Source: a virus. From it: a stretch of DNA of 35,005 nt. This document shows positions 30,295 to 35,005 of the stretch, one piece after another. Numbering within the stretch: the stretch's first letter is position 1; each line of letters begins with the position of its first letter. Below the pieces are notes generated by a model. That model ran no database searches and had not been told where the DNA came from. It saw nothing but the letters and a program-made list of their open reading frames with translations. The position numbers were made by a program, and so were the translations under genes. Location: the IMG/VR virus record IMGVR_UViG_3300020201_000063, positions 1 to 35,005 of that record. One strand, 5' to 3'.

Positions 30295-30334
30295 TCCTAA
30301 CTCCCCATTCTGGCAACTCTGCAGTGTCTGTCAT
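30287..30334 (-). pseudogene. 15-codon remnant ORF at end of accessory operon
   Basis: The minus-strand ATG at 30334 (ATGA overlap with the preceding gene) encodes MTDTAELPEWGVRSI and stops at TAA. A +1 shift would continue into GVFNWKRLGTIKQAKKPVI of repeat copy A. The good overlap with a stop soon after suggests a frameshifted or truncated gene rather than a functional peptide. Its VRSI end resembles the VRSILGGI end of the 91-residue gene. Confidence 0.35.
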
Positions 30335-30627
30335 AGCTGCTTTCCTAAATTGATAATCGACCCTACTTCATCCATGTTTTTTCGTGTTATTTTTCGTTTA
30401 ATTTCTTCTAGGCGTATTTTGTCTTCACAACTTGTGATAAATGTTTCGCTTGCTTTCTTAGTGATGTCTTTCAATGTAATACAAAACACCTTCTTTTCTC
30501 TTGGACAGTAAAACAATTCACCGTTTAACCATCCATTTTCTACGACTTCAAGATAGTCACCACACTTTGGGCAATAAACTTTACTACCTCTTTCAGTTAG
30601 ATTTTCATATCCGCTATATTCTTTCAT
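30331..30627 (-). CDS. Zinc-ribbon protein, 98 residues
   Basis: MKEYSGYENLTERGSKVYCP begins a zinc ribbon: YCPKCGDYLEV at about 18-28 and YCPREKKVFC at about 40-49, giving a CxxC / C-x7-C arrangement. The second half is a charged helix (RLEEIKRKITRKNMDEVGSI). The leader has AAAGGA 9 nt before the ATG. It is in the minus-strand accessory operon and overlaps the 15-codon remnant. Function unknown. Confidence 0.65.
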   Translation of the reverse strand: MKEYSGYENLTERGSKVYCPKCGDYLEVVENGWLNGELFYCPREKKVFCITLKDITKKASETFITSCEDKIRLEEIKRKITRKNMDEVGSIINLGKQL

Positions 30628-30640
30628 AATTTAGTCCTTT

Positions 30641-30808
30641 TTAGTTAGATTCTCTATCTATAATCTTATCAACACAATGAATACCCGCAAGCTTTCCACA
30701 ACCAGAACACTTCCAGCTCATCATCAATTTTTCTTCTTTATAAAAACTGTATGGCACACCATAATTCCAACCAAGCCAGTGTGCTATTTTATGTATCATT
30801 TTTGTCAT
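30641..30808 (-). CDS. Small Cys-containing protein, 55 residues
   Basis: The minus-strand frame from 30808 gives MTKMIHKIAHWLGWNYGVPY, then SFYKEEKLMMSWKCSGCGKL and AGIHCVDKIIDRESN. CSGC and a later HC could bind one metal. The leader GAAGGAATAACTT gives a Shine-Dalgarno AAGGA. The gene sits between the 70- and 98-residue genes with 3-13 nt gaps, which supports it as real. Confidence 0.6.
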   Translation of the reverse strand: MTKMIHKIAHWLGWNYGVPYSFYKEEKLMMSWKCSGCGKLAGIHCVDKIIDRESN

Positions 30809-30811
30809 AAG

Positions 30812-31024
30812 TTATTCCTTCAATGTAATATCTAGCGGTTCTTCTACTATTTTTATTACGTGGTCATCAAATAATTGTGGCAATATAAAAATCAAAGCGT
30901 TCATTTGCTCGTTATTGAGAGCAACTTGGTGGGTTTTGTTTTTATTACTAATCAAAACAACACAAATTTGTTTGCCTTTTTTCCAGATAAGTTCTTTTGT
31001 GTCTGTCATAGGTTGTATTTTCAT
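30812..31024 (-). CDS. Hypothetical protein with MKIQPMTD start, copy 1
   Basis: A 70-residue protein, MKIQPMTDTKELIWKKGKQI onward; strands then a helix (NNEQMNALIFILPQLFDDHV). Its first 25 nt and the 21 nt upstream are identical to those of the 91-residue gene at 31362, but the proteins diverge after MTD. The leader GGGGGA is 11 nt from the first ATG; the internal ATG at MTD may be an alternative start. No family recognised. Confidence 0.6.
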   Translation of the reverse strand: MKIQPMTDTKELIWKKGKQICVVLISNKNKTHQVALNNEQMNALIFILPQLFDDHVIKIVEEPLDITLKE

Positions 31025-31045
31025 GTGGTTAATAATCCCCCTATA
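31000..31045 (-). repeat. 46-nt start cassette, copy 1
   Basis: A 46-nt block identical to 31338-31383. On the minus strand it covers TATAGGGGGA, the spacer, ATG and the codons for KIQPMTD. Here it lies after the hairpin repeat copy B, in non-coding sequence before the ATG. Exact identity over 46 nt with diverged flanks indicates a recent copy. Confidence 0.85.
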
Positions 31046-31094
31046 CAGGCTTTTTCACCTGTTTAATAGTCCCTAGTCTTTTCCAATTAAATAC
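31045..31094 (-). repeat. Gene-end repeat copy B with hairpin
   Basis: 50 nt nearly identical to 30245-30294. On the minus strand it reads GTATTTAA at the end of the 91-residue gene, then a WKRLGTIKQVKKPV-coding relic that is out of frame, then the hairpin ACAGGU/GCCUGU. The C-to-U change keeps pairing as a U-G wobble, suggesting the stem is maintained. No U-tract follows. Confidence 0.75.
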
Positions 31095-31362
31095 CCCCTA
31101 AAATACTTCTTACCTGCTTGGCGGTCATAGTAAGTGGCACATCGTAGTCGTTGAACACTTGTAGTAGCTCGAGTAGGAGTTTTGATCTTTCTTCTGCCTT
31201 GGCTTGGGCTAGTTCATCGGCAAATAATTTCCAAAGTTGAATAGACAGGTGATCTTCAAAATTACCATCTTCGGGGTCTATGGTTGGCTCTAGCATGTTA
31301 AATTTTAATATCTCTATAAACTTTTCTTTTAATTTTTTGTCTGTCATAGGTTGTATTTTCAT
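31087..31362 (-). CDS. Hypothetical protein with MKIQPMTD start, copy 2
   Basis: A 91-residue protein, MKIQPMTDKKLKEKFIEILK onward, helical and acidic, ending QVRSILGGI. The start overlaps the stop of the 149-residue gene (ATGA), and the start cassette at 31338-31383 supplies GGGGGA upstream. No family recognised. The middle (LWKLFADELAQAKAEERSKL) looks like a helical bundle. Confidence 0.65.
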   Translation of the reverse strand: MKIQPMTDKKLKEKFIEILKFNMLEPTIDPEDGNFEDHLSIQLWKLFADELAQAKAEERSKLLLELLQVFNDYDVPLTMTAKQVRSILGGI

Positions 31363-31383
31363 GTGGTTAATAATCCCCCTATA
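31338..31383 (-). repeat. 46-nt start cassette, copy 2
   Basis: Identical to 31000-31045. Here the same bases also encode the last residues FIGGLLTT of the 149-residue gene, with ATGA overlap, so this copy is probably the original and the one at 31000 derived from it. Confidence 0.85.
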
Positions 31384-31808
31384 AATGTTTTTGTCTTTTC
31401 CGACTGAGCATTAAAGTCGTCTTCAGATAAGTTCCAGAATACATTTTTATAGACTGGGTTTTCTGACCAAACCTGAAATTCTCCTTTTGAATTGATTGCA
31501 ACTGGTGTGTCTGGATTTTTCCATTCGGTATATTTTGTATCTATCGCCAACAAAACCACTGCTAGTGTGATAGGCTTGCCAAGGGTGTTTATGTTATCAA
31601 AATAATATCCATCTTCATACGCTATCAATTCTCCCTTTTCGTCATATGCTTTTTTAGGGCCAAAATTAAGGTGGTAAGTTCTTATAAAATCTTCTTGATT
31701 AAAATAACCAAAATCAATTTCAAAACATCTAACACTGCAACCCTCTTGCAATTCCATAACACTTGGCACTAATTCCTGTATTCGTTTTATTGTTTCTTCG
31801 TGTGTCAT
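31359..31808 (-). CDS. Hypothetical protein, 149 residues
   Basis: It starts MTHEETIKRIQELVPSVMEL and contains a Cys pair (EGCSVRCFEIDFGYF), a beta-rich middle (ELIAYEDGYYFDNINTLGKP) and a helical end KTKTFIGGLLTT. No family recognised. The leader AAAAAGGGCTAAACT places AAGGG before the ATG. The first 39 nt around its start are copied upstream of the methyltransferase at 33094-33132. Confidence 0.65.
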   Translation of the reverse strand: MTHEETIKRIQELVPSVMELQEGCSVRCFEIDFGYFNQEDFIRTYHLNFGPKKAYDEKGELIAYEDGYYFDNINTLGKPITLAVVLLAIDTKYTEWKNPDTPVAINSKGEFQVWSENPVYKNVFWNLSEDDFNAQSEKTKTFIGGLLTT

Positions 31809-31823
31809 AGTTTAGCCCTTTTT
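31785..31823 (-). repeat. 39-nt start cassette of the 149-residue gene (donor copy)
   Basis: 39 nt identical to 33094-33132. It includes AAAAAGGGCTAAACT, the ATG and codons for THEETIK. Here the left part is also coding for the end (TKKG) of the gene at 31812, so this copy is embedded in two genes and is probably the original. Confidence 0.85.
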
Positions 31824-32024
31824 GGTTAATGATTCGTCTACTAGAGATGAGATGATATGTTTACAAGTATCGATATCACTTTCTCCTATGTGTATCTCTT
31901 TGCCGTCTCCTTGCTTCCGATAAAACTCTTCTTGCTTCTGATAGATCTCTATAATATGCTTACTTGTTATGCGGTCTAACAAACTAGGTTTATACGATAT
32001 ACCTTCATTAGTAATTATGGCCAT
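31812..32024 (-). CDS. Hypothetical protein, 70 residues
   Basis: From the ATG at 32024: MAIITNEGISYKPSLLDRIT, then SKHIIEIYQKQEEFYRKQGD and a helical end. An upstream TTG at 32039 is open, but TTAGGA lies 8 nt before the ATG, so the ATG is preferred. Its stop overlaps the ribosome-binding segment of the next gene. No family recognised. Confidence 0.6.
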   Translation of the reverse strand: MAIITNEGISYKPSLLDRITSKHIIEIYQKQEEFYRKQGDGKEIHIGESDIDTCKHIISSLVDESLTKKG

Positions 32025-32044
32025 GTGTTTTCCTAACAATTAAA

Positions 32045-33094
32045 TTAATTAACTAAAAAGCTGAGTATATGTGCAGCCACATCACAGTTAAAAGCATTAC
32101 CAAGCATTTTGTAGCGTTGGGTGTTGCTTACTCCTTCGGTGTAGTTGTCAGGTACGCCCTGTAGTCGTTCGCACTCGATAGGTGTTAGTTTTCGGATCTG
32201 AGTGTCTATTCTTACCATACTATCAGTCTGCACTGTTGTCATTGCGTTCGCTTTACCAGTTCCATTGTATTCTGGTTTCTTACCCTCTCCGCGATTTCTT
32301 AGAGCCACTGGTACTGCATACAACCCAGTTTTTGCACCTCTACCACCACCGAGAGTTGATGACCCTACTGACTTGCCTTCTGAAGAGTAGATACGCTCAC
32401 CTTGTCCACCTTTGCCGATTTGACCTACTCTCATTAACGACATTCCGTCCTTTTGGATTACAAGTTGCCTTCTTCCTTTTTCAATGTACTGTTTCCAACT
32501 AGCACCTTTGGCATAATTTGCATCTATGCAATAACTTTTTAATCTATCACTGTCCCCATTTTCTAAAATATCCTTTAACAATATCCCCCTATCCGCTGGC
32601 AATGTTACATTTGGTATATTCGTCCAAAACAATCTTTTCCTGTTCTGTGCTGACACAAGTGCAGCGTTAATCATAATCGGCTCTACTCCGAGAACTTCGG
32701 TAATAGTAGCCTTTGCTTCTTTTGGCATGCTGTTTACATTCTCAAGTATAAAATACTTTGGTTTTACTTCCTGTAAGATACGCACATACTCCCGGAATAA
32801 ACCAGAACGGGCTCCGTCTAGTCCTTTACGGTCTTTCTTTGCTATTGATAGGTCTTGGCAAGGTGAGCCACCAATCAGGAGGTCTATGTAAATTGGCTCG
32901 TTAGTAGGACTTGGTGTGTCCCAAGCAACTTCTGTCACACTCCCCATCTGCACAATATCAGGATAGTTCTTTGCTGATATTTGCATGGCGTACTTATCAA
33001 CCTCACTAGCATAATACGCTTCCACGGGTACCCCTGCTCTTTCTAAAGCTACTCTTGCACATGATATTCCATCAAACAAACTTAGTATTTTCAT
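32045..33094 (-). CDS. dcm: DNA (cytosine-5) methyltransferase
   Basis: A 349-residue protein with all main C5-methylase motifs in order: motif I LSLFDGISCARVALERAG (4-21, cofactor binding), EVD (31-33), motif IV GGSPCQDLS with catalytic Cys79, motif VI ENV (118-120), motif VIII QNRKRLFWTN (150-159), then a variable target-recognition region and motifs IX-X (KLTPIECERLQGVPDNY, YKMLGNAFN). It adds a methyl group to C5 of cytosine from S-adenosylmethionine. The SLFDGI...SEVD style recalls DNMT3-like phage enzymes. No restriction gene is nearby, so self-protection against host restriction is likely. The start overlaps an 8-codon mini-ORF. Confidence 0.95.
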   Translation of the reverse strand: MKILSLFDGISCARVALERAGVPVEAYYASEVDKYAMQISAKNYPDIVQMGSVTEVAWDTPSPTNEPIYIDLLIGGSPCQDLSIAKKDRKGLDGARSGLFREYVRILQEVKPKYFILENVNSMPKEAKATITEVLGVEPIMINAALVSAQNRKRLFWTNIPNVTLPADRGILLKDILENGDSDRLKSYCIDANYAKGASWKQYIEKGRRQLVIQKDGMSLMRVGQIGKGGQGERIYSSEGKSVGSSTLGGGRGAKTGLYAVPVALRNRGEGKKPEYNGTGKANAMTTVQTDSMVRIDTQIRKLTPIECERLQGVPDNYTEGVSNTQRYKMLGNAFNCDVAAHILSFLVN

Positions 33095-33117
33095 TTTATT
33101 GTTTCTTCGTGTGTCAT
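33091..33117 (-). other. 8-codon mini-ORF coupled to the methyltransferase
   Basis: The ATG at 33117 encodes MTHEETIK and ends in TGA overlapping the methyltransferase ATG (ATGA). It has a good ribosome binding site, AAGGG. The codons are identical to the first eight of the 149-residue gene, carried in by the 39-nt cassette. Translation of the mini-ORF would deliver ribosomes to the methylase start. Confidence 0.5.
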
Positions 33118-33132
33118 AGTTTAGCCCTTTTT
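33094..33132 (-). repeat. 39-nt start cassette, copy before methyltransferase
   Basis: Identical to 31785-31823. It gives the methyltransferase a ready ribosome binding site and creates the mini-ORF MTHEETIK. Identity ends at the methylase ATG, and flanks differ. Confidence 0.85.
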
Positions 33133-33139
33133 AGTTAGT

Positions 33140-33307
33140 TTAATCTCTTTTAATTTCGTCTTTATGTTTTGTGTACATTTCATTTAACTCCGTCATATAG
33201 TAAATTCCGAAATCATATCCATGATGTTTCAATGTGTAGTTCATTATTTTGCTCATTTGATGCCAATACCATGATATTATTTTGTCTTTTAATGTTTCTT
33301 TTCCCAT
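33140..33307 (-). CDS. Small hypothetical protein, 55 residues
   Basis: The minus-strand frame from 33307 reads MGKETLKDKIISWYWHQMSK, then IMNYTLKHHGYDFGIYYMTE and LNEMYTKHKDEIKRD. It is helical and rich in Lys, His and Tyr. It lies 23 nt before the methylase mini-ORF and 34 nt after the 50-residue gene. No Shine-Dalgarno match; A-rich leader. No family recognised. Confidence 0.5.
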   Translation of the reverse strand: MGKETLKDKIISWYWHQMSKIMNYTLKHHGYDFGIYYMTELNEMYTKHKDEIKRD

Positions 33308-33341
33308 ATTTGTTTTTTGTAATAATTAATTAATAATCCCC

Positions 33342-33494
33342 CTATACAGGCTTTTTTGCCTGTTTAGTAGCCCCTAGTTTTTCCAGAATAAGCCCATCAA
33401 TCCAGCCAATAACCCCATCAATACTATCTGACATATTGTGTGTGTAAAGGTTAACTAGCTTCCTAGATAACTCCATCTTTTCGTCTGCTGTCAT
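33342..33494 (-). CDS. Small hypothetical protein, 50 residues, KKPV end
   Basis: The minus-strand frame from 33494 (ATGA overlap with the 131-residue gene) reads MTADEKMELSRKLVNLYTHN, then MSDSIDGVIGWIDGLILEKL and GATKQAKKPV. Its last 13 codons are made from the hairpin repeat (copy D), which in copies A and B is non-coding or frame-broken. This copy is therefore probably the original gene end. No family recognised. Confidence 0.55.
   Translation of the reverse strand: MTADEKMELSRKLVNLYTHNMSDSIDGVIGWIDGLILEKLGATKQAKKPV
33346..33386 (-). repeat. Gene-end repeat copy D with hairpin (coding)
   Basis: The hairpin ACAGGC/GCCTGT with an A6 loop, continuing into CTAGGGGC..., matches about 40 nt of copies A (30245) and B (31045). 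Here it encodes LEKLGATKQAKKPV at the end of the 50-residue gene. It is followed on the minus strand by TATAGGGGGATTATTAA, shared with the 46-nt start cassette. Confidence 0.7.
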
Positions 33495-33886
33495 GATTTT
33501 TCACTTTTCTTAAATACTATTGAACTTTGCAGTTTAGCCTTCTTTGGTTTAGCACTTAAAATCCTCTCTGACTTACCCCCAAGGCCGTCATTTAATACCA
33601 TACATCCTATCATTACTAGGTTATCGGCTAATTCTAGCTTCCTTGTTCGTGACTGGGATGATACGAAATCCATAAACATTGCTGTAATTTGTTCGACTGT
33701 TGCGTGACTTACAGACTTATTAGGCTTATTGTTTTTAGGTACCGCTATTTCAAGATTTAAAAACGCTTTAATATTACCTTTACCTAATTCTTGCATCTGG
33801 TAATTATAAAACTGTTTCCTCATGTCCACATTGCTCTGCACTTTTGTGCCATACACCAAACGCCAGATCTTTGCAAAGATACTCAT
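33491..33886 (-). CDS. Hypothetical protein, 131 residues
   Basis: MSIFAKIWRLVYGTKVQSNV begins a mainly helical basic protein with VEQITAMFMDFVSSQSRTRK in the middle and a Lys-rich end (KPKKAKLQSSIVFKKSEKS). No membrane segment. No family recognised; the basic tail could bind nucleic acid. The ATG at 33886 has only an A-rich leader; the stop overlaps the next start (ATGA). Confidence 0.6.
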   Translation of the reverse strand: MSIFAKIWRLVYGTKVQSNVDMRKQFYNYQMQELGKGNIKAFLNLEIAVPKNNKPNKSVSHATVEQITAMFMDFVSSQSRTRKLELADNLVMIGCMVLNDGLGGKSERILSAKPKKAKLQSSIVFKKSEKS

Positions 33887-33912
33887 TGCTATTAAATAAT
33901 AAACTAAAATAA

Positions 33913-34179
33913 TTAATTTCGCTTAGCTTGGCTAAGCAGTGTTAGTAACATCTTTGTTTCCTCGTTGATACCCATCGCGTCAACCGCTAGTTCTCTATTT
34001 GCGTATTGGTGGAAAAAATCATCACCCTCTACCTTTTTAAGTAGTGGGAATGTAAAGAAATACTGTCTATTATCCTCTGGGTTTGGTACTAACTCGATCC
34101 TATGCCCTAGCACTTTTAAAGCCGCTGCGAAACCTACGTCAGTTGTCTTGTAACCATCCCAATTTGAGAATTGATCCAT
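33913..34179 (-). CDS. Hypothetical protein, 88 residues
   Basis: MDQFSNWDGYKTTDVGFAAA begins a mixed alpha/beta protein with beta-like PEDNRQYFFTFPLLKKVEGD and a helical end (NEETKMLLTLLSQAKRN). The start is 2 nt after the stop of the 44-residue TM gene. No family recognised. It is the second gene from the promoter at 34331. Confidence 0.6.
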   Translation of the reverse strand: MDQFSNWDGYKTTDVGFAAALKVLGHRIELVPNPEDNRQYFFTFPLLKKVEGDDFFHQYANRELAVDAMGINEETKMLLTLLSQAKRN

Positions 34180-34181
34180 GT

Positions 34182-34316
34182 TTATTTCCTAGTAATTAAG
34201 TAGAATAATAGCGCAAAGGTAAATATAAGGTTGATAATCATCATTGCTAGATAAATATTCAAAGCCCTCAACCTTGACTTGTTGTTTTGTCTGGATTTCT
34301 TAATAGTTGTATTCAT
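34182..34316 (-). CDS. Tiny single-pass membrane protein, 44 residues
   Basis: The minus-strand frame from 34316 encodes MNTTIKKSRQNNKSRLRALN, strongly basic, then a membrane span IYLAMMIINLIFTFALLFYL and ITRK. A basic N-terminus and a single span predict N-in orientation. It is the first gene after the consensus promoter at 34331-34360 and ends 2 nt before the next gene, which makes it credible despite its size. Function unknown. Confidence 0.6.
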   Translation of the reverse strand: MNTTIKKSRQNNKSRLRALNIYLAMMIINLIFTFALLFYLITRK

Positions 34317-34330
34317 TATGTTATACGTTA

Positions 34331-34360
34331 ATTATAGATTACCCACTGCGCTTTGTCAAG
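34331..34360 (-). promoter_or_regulatory. Promoter P4, perfect sigma70 consensus
   Basis: On the minus strand: TTGACA (34354-34359) in the shared decamer CTTGACAAAG, a 17-bp spacer and TATAAT (34331-34336). Both boxes match the consensus exactly. It drives the accessory operon from 34316 leftward. A nested inverted repeat lies directly upstream of the -35. Confidence 0.88.
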
Positions 34361-34369
34361 TTTTAAACC

Positions 34370-34414
34370 CTAACAGGCAGGGTAATTGCTTACCCTTGCT
34401 AGCGTGCCTGTTAG
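34370..34414. other. Nested inverted repeat upstream of P4
   Basis: CTAACAGGCA (34370-34379) is perfectly complementary to TGCCTGTTAG (34405-34414). Inside, GGGTAA-TTGC-TTACCC (34380-34395) forms a second perfect hairpin stacked on the first, leaving a 9-nt bulge. The next 130 bases to 34540 hold further inverted repeats: CGTTCTAG (34442) with CTAGAACG (34477), and the palindrome CACGTTGCAACGTG (34498-34511). There is no gene in 34317-34540. It could be a terminator of the upstream gene, an operator cluster, a small RNA or part of an origin. Confidence 0.55.
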
Positions 34415-34540
34415 TTTGCTGTCGAAGTCGGTTTAACCCGCCGTTCTAGCCCCATATAGACTGCGTTTCAACATAACTAGAACGCCTTAAATCGCAGCAC
34501 GTTGCAACGTGTTAGTAGGACTAAACGACGTTGCAAACTG

Positions 34541-34729
34541 CTAAGATATAAGATCCTTTAGTCCACATGCCACAATCGCCGAGTCGAACTCGTCAGGATT
34601 GCAAAGCATTGCCAGGCAATCCACGAAAAAACCTAGTGTCAATTCACCTTGTTGGTACATATCAAAATGCTCTTGTATTGCTGTATACCGTGCTATTTCA
34701 GCAACTTTAAAACTTGGATTTCCTTCCAT
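34541..34729 (-). CDS. Hypothetical protein, 62 residues
   Basis: MEGNPSFKVAEIARYTAIQE, then HFDMYQQGELTLGFFVDCLA and MLCNPDEFDSAIVACGLKDL. Helical, acidic, three Cys residues. It starts 4 nt after the octapeptide-repeat gene stop. No family recognised. Confidence 0.6.
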   Translation of the reverse strand: MEGNPSFKVAEIARYTAIQEHFDMYQQGELTLGFFVDCLAMLCNPDEFDSAIVACGLKDLIS

Positions 34730-34733
34730 AATT

Positions 34734-35005
34734 TTAATCAGCTAAATTTAAATATTTAACATCGCTCCCCTCAAATGCGTACACATCGCTCCCATCATAT
34801 GCTTTCACATAACTCCCCGCATGTGCGACCACATAACTCCCCTCATATGCTTTCACATAACTCCCATCAAATGCTTTCACATCGCTACCCTTAAATGCTT
34901 TGACAGAACTCCCTGCAAATGCGTACACAATACTTCCATTATGTGCTTCCACGACACTGCCCCCATATGCGTACACAACACTATCCTCATTTGCGTCTAC
35001 AAAAC
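34734..35005 (-). CDS. Octapeptide-repeat protein, N-terminus beyond window
   Basis: The minus-strand frame is open to the window edge; a GTG at 34976 is internal to the repeats, so the true start lies beyond. At least ten 8-residue repeats of the form V-x-A-(Y/F/H)-x-G-S-x are seen, for example VVYAYGGSVVEAHNGS and DVKAFDGSYVKAYEGS, ending KYLNLAD. The DNA has a matching 24-nt period with variation mostly at third and variable positions. Regular Val/Ala/Gly-Ser spacing suggests a beta-solenoid. Function unknown. Confidence 0.75.
   Translation of the reverse strand, partial: FVDANEDSVVYAYGGSVVEAHNGSIVYAFAGSSVKAFKGSDVKAFDGSYVKAYEGSYVVAHAGSYVKAYDGSDVYAFEGSDVKYLNLAD

Noticed and set aside
30250-30334. 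Programmed frameshift joining the 15-codon ORF to the KKPV peptide
   Set aside because: There is no slippery heptamer at the frame junction, and the sister copy at 31045 has a different stop context; truncation or relic is simpler.
34360-34540. A tRNA or tRNA-like gene in the structured non-coding region
   Set aside because: Neither strand has the T-loop GTTCRANNC and D-loop signatures in a cloverleaf of the right size.
34746-35005. Regular 24-nt repeats resembling a short-period array or CRISPR
   Set aside because: There are no spacers and the period is exactly eight codons in an open frame; the repeats encode an octapeptide-repeat protein.

Overview
The window is most of the virion-gene half of a tailed bacteriophage genome (free phage, prophage or metagenomic contig cannot be told apart here; no integrase, tRNA or bacterial housekeeping gene is visible). 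The virion module points to a short-tailed (podovirus-like) phage. It has terminase, portal, scaffold and an HK97-fold capsid protein of the Mu gpT type. It also has a neck adaptor and a gp10/tubular-B-like hub on either side of three Gln/Ala/Gly-rich proteins placed like ejection proteins. No sheath, tube or tape-measure gene is visible. The base composition is moderately AT-rich and the standard bacterial code is used (TGA, TAA and TAG all terminate genes). Many starts have only A-rich leaders, some have clear Shine-Dalgarno sequences, and the promoters look like ordinary sigma70 sites. The host cannot be named from this sequence.

Layout. (1) 1-2395, minus strand: small early-type genes in units driven by three promoters that share an identical -35 decamer. 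They encode a partial hypothetical, a stand-alone sigma region-4-like protein, an ERF-family single-strand annealing protein, a ribbon-helix-helix protein, a 34-residue membrane peptide and several unknowns. (2) 2396-2533: divergent promoter region. (3) 2534-10972, plus strand: terminase subunits, small accessory genes, portal, scaffold, a putative decoration protein and the major capsid protein. (4) 11074-20132: fibre, adhesin and appendage genes, including a duplicated two-gene module that flanks an 890-residue beta-rich protein, a DNRLRE-like protein and a tiny LTDY/Trp-Cys repeat protein. (5) 20154-27734: neck adaptor, putative ejection proteins, tail hub and a triplicated family of small beta proteins. 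(6) 27824-29453: lysis cassette (coiled-coil/TM protein, M23-type endolysin with SH3, holin-like protein). (7) 29494-30234: SSB and a two-TM peptide. (8) 30287-35005, minus strand, convergent with the late genes: an accessory operon of very small genes plus an orphan cytosine-5 DNA methyltransferase, an octapeptide-repeat protein running off the window end, and a 170-bp structured non-coding segment with a consensus promoter.

The most unusual structure is in the two minus-strand accessory regions. Four promoters share CTTGACAAAG, and the phage encodes a protein that looks like only the -35-reading domain of a sigma factor. In the right-hand operon, gene starts and gene ends have been copied: a 46-nt start cassette occurs twice, a 39-nt start cassette was copied in front of the methyltransferase leaving an 8-codon mini-ORF, and a hairpin-bearing gene-end element occurs three times. 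This looks like modular shuffling of small cargo genes through short homologies, perhaps helped by the phage annealing protein. In the virion genes, duplication also dominates: a coiled-coil/appendage gene pair, a roughly 63-residue domain shared by two tail proteins, and a three-gene tandem family.
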